From Metellina segmentata (lineage: Eukaryota > Arthropoda > Arachnida > Araneae > Tetragnathidae): a DNA stretch of 64,000 bases. Under the pieces are notes generated by a model that worked only from the letters and a program-made list of their open reading frames with translations, was not told the origin of the DNA and did not search any database. Each line of letters opens with the position of its first letter. Position 1 is the stretch's first letter. Shown here in pieces: positions 34,660-46,619 of the stretch. The stretch spans positions 123,164,486 through 123,228,485 of the forward strand of contig OX375879.1 of NCBI GenBank assembly GCA_947359465.1, in the 5' to 3' direction. The position numbers were made by a program, and so were the translations under genes.

Positions 34660-36605
34660 AAAAATCCTAAGTATGATTTTGAGGATGTTTCCATTTGGGA
34701 ACATTGGCGTTTGGAATGAAGTAAATAGGGGCATTTTTCCGAAAGGTAATTTTTTTTTGCAATAGATTCAAAAGGAGGACTAAGTATGGTTTCTATATCA
34801 TACTTTTATACATTTCTCTTCGGAAGGATACATTTTTCTTTTATTGCCAGTGCTACGGGGGAAGCAAGATAAATTTTTCCGTTTTTTTTGCATGCAAGGC
34901 ACTGCTTTCTAACATTCTTCTTGCACAATGCGTAACGTCCTTGGGTGCAAGCGAAGAGATAGTGTTCGTCCGTCTTTCTAAGGTGAACTGGTAGATGAGA
35001 TCATGGTCCTTGTCTTGCTGAGACGACCGTTGATCCTAGTGGGGCCTCTGCTTTGGCACCATCCTGTTTCCCTGAGTAAATCTCCATCCTATATAGATAT
35101 CCATTAGATGAGCATATCATCCACATTTTGTACCCAAATCTGATGAGGTTTCCGCGAATAATCATCTTGCAAGAATGATGTCCGCAATACGGCACCATTG
35201 ATCCGTTAATGCTGAATTTATCGTGAAAACCTCAAAACTGCATCAAGTTTCTAAACAATTCGTAGTATATTGGCTCAATCTTTTCTAGTTTATCACCCGG
35301 TTGAACATCCTTATTGTTGTTAACAAGATGAAAGTACTTTTTAAGCTGATGAAAGAGTGCCATAGCCATTATCTTAGGAAAGATTGTAACACATGTGTCT
35401 TCAGAATTACTCTAATATAAGTCCTCTGTAGGCACCGTGTGGTAACCGCTCAAAAGAAGTAGACATAGGAACTAAAGAATATCTTCACAGCTAACTGTTA
35501 TTATCTGCCCCTTTTTCAGTGTGTACAACGCAGTCATCTCAACTAGATGTTGTACATAATTCATAGGGAGTATTTTCTGCAATAACTCTAGAGGATCCAT
35601 TGTCTCAAGCTCTGGAAACTTTTCAGCCAGCTTTTCAAGGCTTTTCCCTGAAATATCATTATCCAACGTTGTATCCTTTTCCCATCTGGGATTGGGTTCT
35701 TGTCTTCGCTTCTTTGCATTTGTAGCAGAACATGAAGTTGTGCTTCTCCTTTGATCTTCGCCCGAATCGGGAATTCGGTCATCTGAAATAGTCGAATCAC
35801 CATCTTCATTGTTAATCATCAGGTCAATCTGGTCACAAACATCTTGAGAACGAACCTCATTCAAAGCTTCATCGTTGATGTGTTCTTCATCACTCAAATC
35901 AGTGTATTCATCAGATGGCAATATCTAAAGATCAGGATCGTCTACGTCCTCGAGCTCATCATCGGATAGAATGTTGAAAAATTCCTGCTCGGTTCGCAGG
36001 AATTTGCAAGGTATCTCTGAAAGATGTAGTGTTAACAAGGAGTGATACCTGAGAAGCACTTGAATAGTCAATTTTTATTAGGAATGGCGTATTACGTAAA
36101 AAAATTATTAAAACTACATCGCTCAGCGTATACTATACAGTAGTACTCTCTGAGATAGACGAGAAAGAAAATCTTTGGTCAGAATGATACCCATTGGTTG
36201 AAACCTTTACGACTACAAGCCACACCTTCGTCGAGTCTTGAAACTTTTAAACTACCATTTTACCAAAGGGGAATGTGGTTACTATTCTTGTAAGGTGATT
36301 AGAGTGAAAGAAATCATCCCAATCGTAAAAATTTATATAACTGTAACAATGCGATTACCTTACAATAGAGTATCACAGTTTGCAGTGAACACGGGTGTTT
36401 GGCACATGCAGATACAAAAGTACCAGCTGGAAGTATGAAAGAATCAGCCACCACATTTATTAAGTAACCCATAGCAGAAGAATTGTAATAATTAAAAAAA
36501 AGCAGAATATTGACTCAAATTTTGCGAATTAAAAAAAATCCCTCAAACACTATACCCCAAACGCTAATGTTCCCATTTGGGAACATCCAAATTGTTGTAA
36601 GAATT
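34660..36605 (-). mobile_element. piggyBac-like element, family A, decayed
   Basis: Inverted repeats containing ATGTTCCCATTTGGGAACAT (right, about 36562-36590) and its diverged inverse (left, about 34686-34720), each adjoining CAAACGCYAATG, mark the two ends. The exact termini and TTAA sites were not located. The transposase remnant lies between on the minus strand. Confidence 0.7.
34860..36020 (-). pseudogene. piggyBac-type transposase, catalytic core mostly deleted
   Basis: Minus strand: an acidic N-terminus (FFNILSDDELEDVDDPDL, one stop, then the frame from 35921 to 35472) is followed by FHQLKKYFHLVNNN and the DDE-like region FSINGSMVPYCGHHSCK and LIRFGYKMWMICSSNGYLY. The first catalytic Asp is replaced: the family has a SIDE-type motif, and here it reads SING. 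Sequence then jumps to the C-terminal cysteine-rich domain (KTDEHYLFACTQGRYALC, KQCLACK), so the later catalytic Asp residues are deleted. A possible intron acceptor lies near 36020. Confidence 0.85.
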
Positions 36606-37640
36606 ACTTCCTACAAATGACACTTGAAAATATTTTGTTAATTTGTAAGAGAATATATGTCCCTTGACTCTCTCTCTCTACCAAATCACGTCTATAAAAA
36701 AATTTTTAATTTATTTTAAAAACAGCAGAAATTAAAATGTGCATGACACTTTAAAGTTCACAATTTCAGAAATTTGACCTAAATTATGTAAAAAAGTTGA
36801 ATTTAATTTTTGAAAACGACTCCAGACGGGAGATGAAAAAACCTTTGCCTGGTTTCAAAGACTGACATCAAGGTGACGTGAGGGCGAAAAGTCTAAATTT
36901 TGATGTTTTTTCATTCCGCGGAAGAAGAAAGAATGGTAAAAAAAAAACTATTAAATTCATAAAACATTTTCTAGATTCAACTTTAAAATTCGCCTCGACC
37001 CAAAAAATTACAAAAAATTCAGACTACCTGTATGCCAAATCTCATTACTGTAAGTGCCATAGATTCGTCAGGACTAGTCGTATTACATAGGACTCTAGAT
37101 TCTCCTGTGTTTTCCGTGGCTATTAAAGTTTTGATTAGTTGTGTGATACCACGAGCGAAATGAGATACGAAATATCAAAAACCCTTACATTTGAAATCGA
37201 CATAGAAATAATATTGAGTATCAAACGATTGCCGTGCGTAGCTCATATTATTTGACCAGTGTTGATAAAAAAATTGCGTTTTTCCAATCATATTGTTTTA
37301 CCAGTATTGCTAAAAAACCACGAAGAGTAAGCAATACAAGTTGGCATTTAGTGGTGGGAAAAGATTTCTACATAGCCAGTGATCCACAAAAGTTGAAAGA
37401 TAATGGTGAAAAATGTTTTGCACACAGCTTGCGATCATAGAACACTTTATGTTACCACCATTAAATCCTTAACGTCCAATTCAACTCCCTCAATCCCGTG
37501 TTCAAAGGAGATTTTTTCGTTATTCCTATTTTAGCTCACATTTTATCTACGATAAGTTTTCTTCCGGATTTCTTGTTGCATTCTGTAATCCAACTACTGA
37601 AGAATTTCAGTAATGAAAATATTTATTTACTAATATTTTA
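36606..37640. other. Unassigned stretch with direct repeat copy 2
   Basis: It contains the partner of the 34112 repeat at 37330-37440. No gene is recognised in the rest. Confidence 0.45.
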
Positions 37641-37801
37641 ATAGGAATTCTTAAGAAGCGATTACTGTATGTGGATCAAAGCAACTTCAGAGAGGATCCT
37701 GACAACTCAAAGTGGTGTTTTCAATATATGAGTAGCGAAAATGCTGAAAATTGCTCATACTCCCAAAATACAGTGTCAAATAAAAGCAGACCTACCACCT
37801 A
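37640..37801 (+). CDS. Possible lone exon, unrecognised
   Basis: A 53-codon open stretch follows an acceptor-like TATTTTAATAG. It contains DPDNSKWCFQYMSSENAENC and ends at a stop. It has no recognised domain. The coding-like amino-acid mix (Trp, Cys, acidic residues) differs from the flanking AT-rich noise, but there is no donor, partner exon or family match. It could equally be a transposon fragment. Confidence 0.2.
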
Positions 37802-37891
37802 GCGCACCAAATTGTTCCACACCGCATGAAGACAGTCGTCTAATGATGGCTGCTACGTCCCAGTACGAAATCATAGAAGGTATCTATTAAA

Positions 37892-38128
37892 CGGGGTAAA
37901 GGTAGGTATTTAATTAACGCAGCACTGGAGGCAACACAAGAGGTTATTGGCGCCGTTACGGGATCGAACCAGGAAGGAATGGTCCGAGGACAACACCACG
38001 TCACTTTGAACCATGGTCAGATGACGAGAACAACATCTAAGTTGGCACACCACTCTCCAAGCTTCCACTAGTCAATGTGAGGACATTTGAGGCCATGACA
38101 GATTGAACTTTGCAAATGGGGCCGTTAC
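37892..38128 (-). mobile_element. SINE-A copy, head missing
   Basis: In inverse orientation it carries TTAACGCAGCACTGGAG, the B-box-like GGGATCGAACCAGGAAGGAA, CACGTCACTTTGAACCATGG and the body CCACTCTCCAAGCTTCCAC. The tRNA head is absent. Confidence 0.85.
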
Positions 38129-38424
38129 TTTTCCTAGCAGGCTACATGGTCAAAGTTTTCTTATGAAGCCTAGGGCACATTGTTTCGTTGCTGTTCTCCA
38201 CAAGGAATCGAAAATCTTATACTTAAGAAAACATAATTCTGTTGTTGTATTATGATTGGAGAATTCCACGGCTTCTACAAACCGCAAATTTTTCAAGGGG
38301 AAAAAGTGATACACCACAATGGCATGAAAAGGAAAGGAGTTAGTTTAACAACATGAGACGAGAACTCGACTGCAAAACAAAAATTGATCCCATTTGCAAA
38401 CATTTTTTCAATCCATATTCTTCA
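38129..38424. other. Unassigned stretch
   Basis: Nothing recognised. Confidence 0.4.
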
Positions 38425-38642
38425 TCCATTGTTGTGTGGCTCAGTGGGTTTACTCAATGCGCCAGTAACGTGCGAGTTGTAGACGTCGCAGGTTCGATGC
38501 TTATCCTGGAACTTTCCCTGGTGGTACTATATCTCTCTCTTCTGTGCCGGAAAAACTTTCATTGAGGTATACGTCCATTGTTTTTCTGTCTTGTGTTTGG
38601 TCCAGCTTGGCATAATAGTGCCAACACGCCATAAAACCCAGC
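38425..38642 (+). mobile_element. SINE-C copy with tRNA-like head
   Basis: GTGTGGCTCAGTGGGTTTAC (A box) and GTCGCAGGTTCGATGCTTA (B box) are spaced as in a tRNA gene. The sequence cannot fold as a proper tRNA and continues into a body ending in GGTCCAGCTTGGCATAATAG and AACCCAGCCAACC. Tail copies are at 26355 and 52550. Confidence 0.75.
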
Positions 38643-39242
38643 CAACCCTATTCCTTAGTCGGAACAAAATAGGTTAGCAGAGAAAAATCTGTTTTCTTTC
38701 GATTCAAGGATTACTGGATTGAAAATAAAGATAGGAAGCAATCGATTTGCGGACGGAGAGAAGGGTTTTTGATTGCTGTCTCTCGATGGCCTTAAACGAA
38801 ACTCTCTCAAGAGAACATACACATTCACAAGAAAATAACTCAAAAAGCGGATAAACATATTTCTGGAGTTTCCTTCACAACTGAATCGATAGAGACACTT
38901 GTAAAGTGGGCAGGCCTTAAAAAGCAGTAATAAAATACCCGCAATGAACGGTTTTGGATGATCCATGATAATTACCGCTACCAAAGCAGCGTTTTCTTTA
39001 AAAATTATTATTTTTTTATTGTAGCTTCATTTTCTTTATTTTCAACCCTCCAAGCTGTTTCGACGTGTTAACTCGTTTGTCGAGATCTGATCGGTTCTTC
39101 GAGACATCTCGTCGAAATAAACCTGTCCTGTTACTCCATGGGGAAGATCCAAGTAGGCAAAATAAATTGTTCCTTGCCTGGAACTGGTGATAATTTGAAA
39201 ACGTTTTGCAAGAGAGGCTGGTCACTTCCGGGTCTTTCTTTT
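38643..39242. other. Unassigned stretch
   Basis: No gene is recognised. The minus strand has open frames of 70-110 codons without a known motif. Confidence 0.4.
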
Positions 39243-39556
39243 GAAATCGACGGTAAGTAGGTATTTAATTAACGTAGCACTGGAGCAACACAAGGGGCTA
39301 TTTTCGCCGATCCGGGATCGAACCAGAAAGGAATGTCCAAGGACAACACACCCCATCACTTTGAACCATGGTCAGACGATGAGAACAACACCTGAGCAGG
39401 CACCTCACACTCCAAACTTCCACACCCCGCCAACATCGGGGCATTTAAGGCTACGACAGATTTAACGTTCATCAGCCCCTGTGTATACGACGTTCTGTCT
39501 GGACCTAGTTTCACTAATCCGTTGCTCTCCCAACTGGGCCACCTTTCGAAGCAGAT
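39243..39556 (-). mobile_element. SINE-A copy, full length
   Basis: In inverse orientation the whole unit is present: tail (TTAACGTAGCACTGGAGC), GGGATCGAACCAGAAAGGAA, CATCACTTTGAACCATGG, body, and head with AATCCGTTGCTCTCCCAACT (A box inverted). It is the best reference copy in the window for head-to-tail structure. Confidence 0.85.
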
Positions 39557-39874
39557 AAACCACCAGGAGGTTAAAGATCCCACTTCAAGAACACGAGGAA
39601 AGCCCTCCCTATGGAACTGCTAGAAAATGAATCAAAGTTTTCTCAGAAGGTTTAAGGCTGAAAAAAGATCGATTAAAAAAAGTAATATTCCACACAGCGA
39701 TTATCAGTATTGTTTACGTACAATTGATGCCAAAAAAGCAGTTCTACACACTCTATAACAAAAAAAAACTCTAGCTCCCAGAAATAGCTGTCCGATTGCG
39801 ATGAAAATAGGTGGATGTGAAGAACGTACTTAGAAAAACAAACGATTTAAATTTCAGAACAATTGAATAATTTA

Positions 39875-41369
39875 CACCCATGTCCATAAATTAAGGATGA
39901 TTCAAATCACACGGAAATCGAACTCTAAAGTAAAAATTGCGCCTGTATAATTATCGCACACATCTTTAAGAATAAGATCCGAATTACAGGAAGCCATCAA
40001 ATGACGCCGATAGTACGTCACAATGACGAGAGTGAAAGAGAGGTGTATATAAGGAATGGTAGCAAAGAAGTAAAATTGTTCACAAGCGTTCTGTAAACCG
40101 CTCAGTTATGGCATAATAGTTATGGCACAGAGGACGCATGTCGATGATTTTTTACGTGTTAGAATTATCACCGCCTGGAATATGAACATACTCAGACGGA
40201 AGTTTCAGTGGATCTTGGAATCGCCCAAAGTGTCATCTCTAGGCTTCGGAAACGATTCCAAAATGATGGAAATGTCAGTAGACGTTACAGTACGTGTCTC
40301 TCACGAGTTACAACGCCGAATGATGATCGATATTTGGCAGTAACTGCAAAAAGAAGCTGACGGAGCACAGCATCCGACCTTTCTCGTCAGCTATCATCAG
40401 CCACGGGTACGACAGTTTCAAGGCAAAACGTTTTCAGACGTTTGGGACATGTTGGTCTATATGCTCACATGCCTGTCAGATGTGTTCCGCTCACGGCAAC
40501 TCACTGTCGCCAGCGGTTAGTCTGGAGTAGAGAACATGCAATGTGGACATCGTCACAGTGGGCTTGCGTGATTTTTTCCGACGAGTCCAGGTTTAGCTTG
40601 CAGTCTGATTCACGGCGGACGTTCATATGGAGAAGGCCAGGTACCCGCTACCACCAAGACAACATCTTTGAACGACATCGTTACGGTGGTGCAGGATTGC
40701 TCGTTTGGGGCGGAATTATACTGGGCACCAGAACAGATCTACATGTTCAAATCAGAACCATGAGAGGCCAAATTTATCGGGACATCATTCTGGAACAATA
40801 TGCACGTTTGTTTAGAAGTGCCATGGGCGCAGAATTTGTGTTTATGGGTGGCAACGCCCGTTCATTGTAAACGAATGCCTTGAATCTGAGAATATCACCC
40901 GTATGGAATGGCCAGCATTCTCACCTGTTTTGAATCCGATAAAGCATGTGTGGGACATGCTTGGCCGACGAGTTCAAGCCCGTCAACCATATGTACCGGA
41001 CATATGTACGTACACATATGTACCGGAACTTCGGAAAGCTTTGCTTGCTGAATGAAGAGATCTTCCCTAAGATCAGCTCGATAATTTGATCCTCAGTTGT
41101 ACGGACTGTATTTCATCGTCTGAGAGACATACAATGTATTAACCATCATAACAACCATGTCATGTTAAGTTTTTCTAGGGTCGACATTTTTTTTTATTGC
41201 TCTAGTGAGAGAAAATCGTAGTTTTTATGAATGATATGATACATACACCATATTTTTCGTTCTTTTTCTTTTGTGTAATAAATAGGATTTATGAATAAGT
41301 CACGTTTGTTTTGTTTCTGAACTTTTATTTGCAGGAGCTGGCATTATCCTTAATTTATGGACATGACTG
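39875..41369 (+). mobile_element. Tc1-like element, family A, complete 1495-bp copy
   Basis: Inverted ends CATGTCCATAAATTAAGGAT (39879) and its inverse (to about 41366) lie just inside TA dinucleotides (39873-39874, 41370-41371). It lies inside the end of a family-C element, so it arrived later. Confidence 0.93.
40122..41100 (+). pseudogene. Tc1-like DDE transposase, family A, catalytically dead
   Basis: It starts MAQRTHVDD and is frameshifted in the HTH region. It is then open from 40442 to 40870: VRCVPLTATHCRQRLVWSRE, FSDESRFSLQSD (first Asp), GGAGLLVWGGIILGTRTDLH, and FMGGNARS where the family has FMDDNARP. The second catalytic Asp is therefore lost. Later SPVLNPIKHVWDM has Lys in place of the catalytic Glu. 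A short ACATATGTAC palindromic duplication disrupts the C-terminus at 40990-41025. Confidence 0.9.
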
Positions 41370-41945
41370 TATTTAAGAGTTTGACCGTCACAAAGGGAGT
41401 AAGTCAATAAGGCGTTGGTCTACCTCTGGCCTGGATGCGTCACTCGGCATGGCATAGACCGAAAAAGTTCCCGGATGGTGTCCTGCGGAATTTATTGCCG
41501 TCTCGAACTGTCGGGCGAAAGGGTCAACATTTCGGGATGTGTTGTAATAGTTTTCCCATAACGTCCCAAATGTGCTCTATGGGAGAGAGATCAGTAGACC
41601 TAGCTGGCCAAGGAAGTGTTTGGAAAGATTGAAGGCAATTCATAGCAACACGTGCCGGCTGGGCATTATATTGTTGATGAGTAAATCTGGGGTGTCGCAA
41701 AAGGTAACACAACCTGTCGTAGAATGTCGTCCGCGAACTGCCGTGATGTAGGTGTGCCAGAAATGATTATCAAAGGAGATGGCACCACAGACCATAACGC
41801 TTTGTTGTTGTTAGGAGACAGTTGGAAACGGGACTCGTCACTGAAGGCTATACGTCTGCAGTCATCGCCATTCCAAGTGGATCGATCCCGGCACTACTGT
41901 TGGACAACTCCTTCTTGGTGCGTCAATTTTTTTTGTTATAGAGTA

Positions 41946-42489
41946 CATTTGAGAGTTGAAAATTATGGCATGTTTCTTTTTGCGATTTATGTACTCATTT
42001 TTGGAAGAACAGTTGGTTCCGAATGCACGTCGCCGTAAAAAATAGTGTCGCGATGGTGCCCTCCTGTATGCAGTACACAAAATATCTTGAGATCAAGATA
42101 TTTTTCATCAAATACTAGATTCTCGTATCTCTTCCGACATTCTAAGTGATACCTTGGTCGGTGAGGTCACCAAAGTTTTTATCTCATTTTGGTATTTCTG
42201 TGGAATTCTTGAATGAGGGCAAGAGACGAAGATGAACTTGTTTTCTGATCTGAAGACAATTTGAACATATTTGGATCTAAAATAAGGAAGCTGTTGTGAA
42301 ACCTTTTCAAACCTTCATACGTGCTCATAAAACCAAGGGGTATCAAAATATTAGTTATCATTGTTGTAGGTTTATTAAAGTTATTGAAGTATCATTCTAA
42401 TAATTTGAACAACGTTAACAGTTATTCTAATGAGATCATTTTAAGTTTTATAATTTATATTGCACTCTTATAAATAATATGGTTTTATA
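41946..42489. other. Unassigned stretch
   Basis: Nothing recognised. Confidence 0.4.
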
Positions 42490-43552
42490 GAATCTTCTAG
42501 ATAGAGATGAGGGTTACGACCCCCCTCGGAAAATCGATATATTGCTGTTGTAGCGAAGCGGAATCGAATTGCAACCTCCGCACGTGTGACATCTATGGTT
42601 GCAGCTTCCATTGGTAAGACGATATCTGTCACTACTGTACACCGATGGCTACACATGAATAGACTGTATACCCAGGTACCACGAGTTTGCGTTCCTCTAT
42701 ACGTCCAATCCAGAGGGGCAATGATTAAAGTGGTGTTGGCAGCATGTGAATTGGACTGTGTCTGATTGGGCTAACGTTATTTTCACGGACGAGTCTAGAT
42801 TTTCCCTGGAGTCAGATGACAAACGTATAAGGGTCTGGAGAGAACAAGGTACACGCAATCGGCCCCAAAACATCATCGAGCATCATGCATTCCGAGGTGG
42901 AAGCATCATGGTGTGGGCTGGGATTTCGTTGGGATATCGAACCGACCTGTAAATCTATAGACTGGGTCTTGTGACGGCTGTTCGGTATAAAGTCCTAGAA
43001 CCCACTGTGATATAGTACGCTGCTGAAGTTTTATTGGATGATAATGCGCGTCTCAATAGAGCTGGCATCGTCGACGACTGCCTGGAGAGTGAGGGGATCG
43101 TGCGTATTATTAGGCCGGCGTACTCGCCCGACCTTAATCCCATTGAAAATTTTTGGGACACCCTCGGCCGTGCTGTGTCTACATGTTTACCACCCACAGC
43201 TACACTCATAGAGTTGGAAACTGCTCTACAGGATGAATGGCGATTACTTGACTCTAGAGTGATGGATCACATCATGGAAAGTATGGTCACATGCTATAAA
43301 ATTTGTATGAGTATGATTGGTGGTCACATACCCTATTAATCTCGGTTTTGTTTATTTGTTTTGGATTTCAACATGATTTTCTTAATGATTCCAATATGAC
43401 TTCATCTTATAATTTATAAAAATTTAATATTGTTTTCATCTCTGAATTGAATTAATTCTTTGTTTTATTTCGTGCATATACCTATTTCCTGCTGCATTGC
43501 GTGTCAATCAAAGCTTGTACTTTTTTTCGCATTTACTTTTTGGCAGTGATTG
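42490..43552 (+). mobile_element. Tc1-like element, family E, 5'-truncated
   Basis: Transposase segments: TSMVAASIGKTISVTTVHRW (HTH), VIFTDESRFSLESD (first Asp), FRGGSIMVWAGISLGYRTDL followed by a stop, LDDNARLNRAGIVDDC (second Asp) and SPDLNPIENFWDTLGR (Glu). The frame ends at 43339 with MIGGHIPY. All catalytic residues are kept but at least two breaks occur. The right end reads TTTACTTTTTGGCAGTGATTG then TA (43553-43554). The left end is missing. Confidence 0.85.
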
Positions 43553-43578
43553 TATAATTTGAATTAGTTATTAATTTT

Positions 43579-43838
43579 ATGGGGCCGTGGTAGCCTGGTT
43601 AGAAGAGTAGAGGTTTAGAAACAGGAGGATTCCGAGTTGTAAACTCAGTTCAGCCGAAGATCGTCGTGTTCATGGGTCTGGTGCACGTTAATTCAGTCTT
43701 GGCCTGAAATGGCATTACGTTGGCGTGGTGTGGAAGTTTGGAGTGGGTTGACAGCTCAGGTGTTGACTTCGTCTGTGGTTCAAAATGTGGAAGCCGGTTG
43801 TGTTACCCAAGAGGGCATTAATTGACTACCTGCCAATT
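43579..43838 (+). mobile_element. SINE-A copy with head
   Basis: It begins GGGGCCGTGGTAGCCTGG (A box) and GAGTTGTAAACTCAG (B-box region). The body is GGTGCACGTTAATTCAGTC and GTGTGGAAGTTTGGAGTGGG. The tail is shortened. Confidence 0.8.
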
Positions 43839-44689
43839 ATTATTTTGCTTTTGAATAAAGTAACTGGGAGAGTGCCCATTAAACTGATGTCCCTCAGAAG
43901 GCACTTCAGGCTATAGTTACTGTTCCAGTAAAACGTCCCTTGTGTGTGTACGTCTACGTAGTATGATCAAATCTACCACTAGAGCCATGAAACTCAATCG
44001 ACCATCTGCATGCGTATGCGACTATCATTATTGCCTGGCCACGATTGTCCAACTAATAGGCTTGACAAAACTACGTGTTACATTGATTGAACTAACTTCA
44101 CCATTTATTTTTGTCACAAGAACATTCAGGGGACGCCCTCTCTGAATATGTCCTTGATTGGAGAGGTCTTTTTAATCAGGAATAAAATAATATACTTGCC
44201 AACTTTCAATGTCATTCTGGAACATTTCCCCGTCCCCTTCCTCCCCGCAGTGGTATGTGCTACCCTACACATTCCCAACCTTGGTGAAACATTTTCCAAA
44301 CAGCCTTGGCATACTCGACCTTGCATAGTTGAATTAACTTATGGTCCTGAATATCACCCTAACAATAGTTTGAGTGCGTCATGTCAGAGGAGGAAAGATA
44401 ATTCCTAGTTAAGTTAGGAAATTTCACATAAACGTGGCTACAGTGTTTTAAATTGAAATAAACGTGACTTCGGCAGCTCGCCAAAATGACGCATCTGCAT
44501 CATCGGTTTCTTTTGAGGAAAATCTATGTGGGAGGTTGTATATTAAAATACGATTGAGGTTGTTTGGAATTCTACACGGCTTGAAATGACCGAGGAAAAG
44601 CATTTGGTTGAAACATCAGAAAATTCAGATCCATGCTTTGGGTGTTTAGGAAACACGTTAACAATCACCGTGGAAAACAATTGAATTGA
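43839..44689. other. Unassigned stretch
   Basis: A plus-strand open frame (44148-44408, 86 codons) and a 67-codon frame upstream have no recognised motif. I cannot call a gene. Confidence 0.4.
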
Positions 44690-45419
44690 AGGTATCCGAA
44701 CATGTTCGAGATCCTTTTTTTAAAATGTGGTATAGAAATATTTGTGAATGATATTTTTATGTTTAGTGTTATTATACAATAGCATTGGGATAAAAATATT
44801 TAAATATATATATTAATATTTTTGTAAAAATGATAATTATGTATGAAATTTAAAAGAAATTTCTCAAAAGCTTCAAACGTGTTACATGAAAATCTATTCA
44901 ACCCATTTGAAAAAGGATGCTAGCAAAATAAACTCCATGCATTTTCTAGGATCAAAGGGATATTTAAATATAAAAAAATTTTTACAAGCGATAGAAAAAT
45001 GAATGCAATATTTTCTGCTCGTTTGATTACGTAAAAAAACACGTTCCGTAAAAATATTTTACACCGTATGAAAATTTAACACGATATAGGTATTTAGGTA
45101 TTAATAAAGAAACTAATGTTCAGCTGGCTCGGTAGTGGTGGAAAGACCTTCAAGCTTAGGTTATGAAGTGGCTGCGCGCTAAATTATATTCGAGCGAAGT
45201 ATCTTCAATCATCCAGCTGATGGTCTATCCACCATTACCGAGACAGCTGAATGTGATTTTTTTATACCTTAACTTCAAAATTTCACGAGATTTTTTTATT
45301 TATTCCGTAATTCTTCAAAAGCAGAAAAGATGATTTATATTATGACATATAGAATATTAATAACATTAAAAATTTTGAAGAAAAATTAAATATTCTCATT
45401 ATTGGCAATACCAAAATCA

Positions 45420-45655
45420 TCGACAATATCGTTATAATCGTCTTCTAGTGCACTTCTTCAGAATATTCATCAAAATCGATTTCCTGTGAAATGTCTGCAT
45501 CATGTTCTGCTTCAGTTCCATCTGATCAAATGAAGAATGTTTTTAGTTTAAAATAATGTCATAAATTGCAAATATACGTCAGTTATACATGCAGTATTAT
45601 CATCATTAGTGATGCTCTCTACCGATGGAAGTAGCTGGTCACCTTCGGGAGCCAT
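45420..45655 (-). CDS. Start of a spliced gene in the fold-back left arm
   Basis: The minus strand has an ATG at 45655 opening MAPEGDQLLPSVESITNDDN. A donor-like GT follows within about 100 bp. After an acceptor-like TTTGATCAG comes an acidic exon with EAEHDADISQEIDFDEY and LEDDYNDIVDDFG. The right arm (about 46880-47150, plus strand) repeats the second exon as EHDADSSQEIDIDEYSKE with substitutions. An acidic N-terminus of this type is common in piggyBac and other transposases, but the family cannot be named. Confidence 0.4.
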
Positions 45656-46047
45656 TTGAAACTGTGTCTATAGCTACTATTCTCCCAACAATAATCAACT
45701 GGATATAAAGGCGATTGGCTCCTTTTCTATGCGCATGTCTCCACAAATCTATGGTAGCGGTGCTGTTATTTAGCTGTCGCTTATGTGCGGTGGATGATGT
45801 CACTAAAACGTTGTCTACATACCAGATGGCGTTGGTTTGCTAGAGAGCATTAAGATGAGCGGAACCTCAAATAGTGATGAAAAACTTGGGGAACTTTTAT
45901 TCTTGTGTAGCGGTGAAAACATTTCTGAATATAAATTAGTGCAACCGTTAATTGGACCAGCGAAAAGGACGAAAGTTTGATTGATAATAATTATATAATG
46001 TGTTGTATAATGTGAAGAGCAGACTCTAGAAAAGTTCAATAACTATA

Positions 46048-46619
46048 CAGTGTGGGCGAAATGTCCATGACATATTTAAAAATTTAATATAAAATCAATC
46101 CAATATCATACGAGAGTGCGGTTTTCACAGAATTGCTTTACATAATGGCATCAAATTTTTTATTTTGGTATAAAAATGAAAGAAAAATTTGAAAACGTAA
46201 TTTAACGTATGGATGGCACTGTGTCGAAAAAAAAATTTAAAAATTGTACACAAATAATTACAATGCATATTAGAATTTATTACAGCATTTTTGTCACTAC
46301 ATACCCTACCCTATTTCATGTGGGCACCCTTTGTGGCTCGAGCCACATCTGACCGATGCTCAGTTTTAATCGACGTATCTACTAACATGTATTGCAGAAC
46401 AGTGTTGATTACTTGCGTGAATCAGTGTCTTCAAATCTTCAAACAGTTGAACTATATTTTTTTGGCAAAAAATAACTCGATGCCATGTTAAGGAATTAAG
46501 TGAAAACCTCACACTAATGTGACAGTTGGTTGAATTTATATTAAATTTTAAAATGTGTCATAGATTTTTCATCCATTCTGAATTGTTATAAAATATTACA
46601 TTGAGTTTGGGACACAGTG
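46048..46619. mobile_element. Mariner-type MITE in the fold-back loop
   Basis: The ends CAGTGTGGGCGAAATG and the inverse of CACTGTGTCCCAAACT are flanked by TA (46046-46047 and 46620-46621). Subterminal sequence TTTAAAAATTTAATATAAA recurs inverted, and GGTTTTCAC marks the inner limit. There is no catalytic domain. Confidence 0.75.

Larger units (their letters stand above)
39749..41945 (-). mobile_element. Tc1-like element, family C, second copy with nested Tc1
   Basis: The ends are CTCTATAACAAAAAAAA (39751) and its inverse TTTTTTTTGTTATAGAG (to 41943). Only about 0.7 kb belongs to this element; the rest is the family-A Tc1 inserted at 39875. The minus strand of 41380-41900 encodes frame-broken transposase: LRHPRFTHQQYNAQPARVA and RSTDLSPIEHIWDV (catalytic Glu). 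The N-terminal half is deleted. Confidence 0.8.

Noticed and set aside
38425..38500. Possible tRNA gene (A and B boxes present)
   Set aside because: No complete cloverleaf can be formed and the sequence continues into a SINE body. The same holds for the heads at 5444, 18505, 39550, 43579 and 53150.
44148..44408. 86-codon plus-strand frame as a small host gene
   Set aside because: No promoter, no recognisable family, and antisense frames of similar length overlap it. Evidence is too weak to call.
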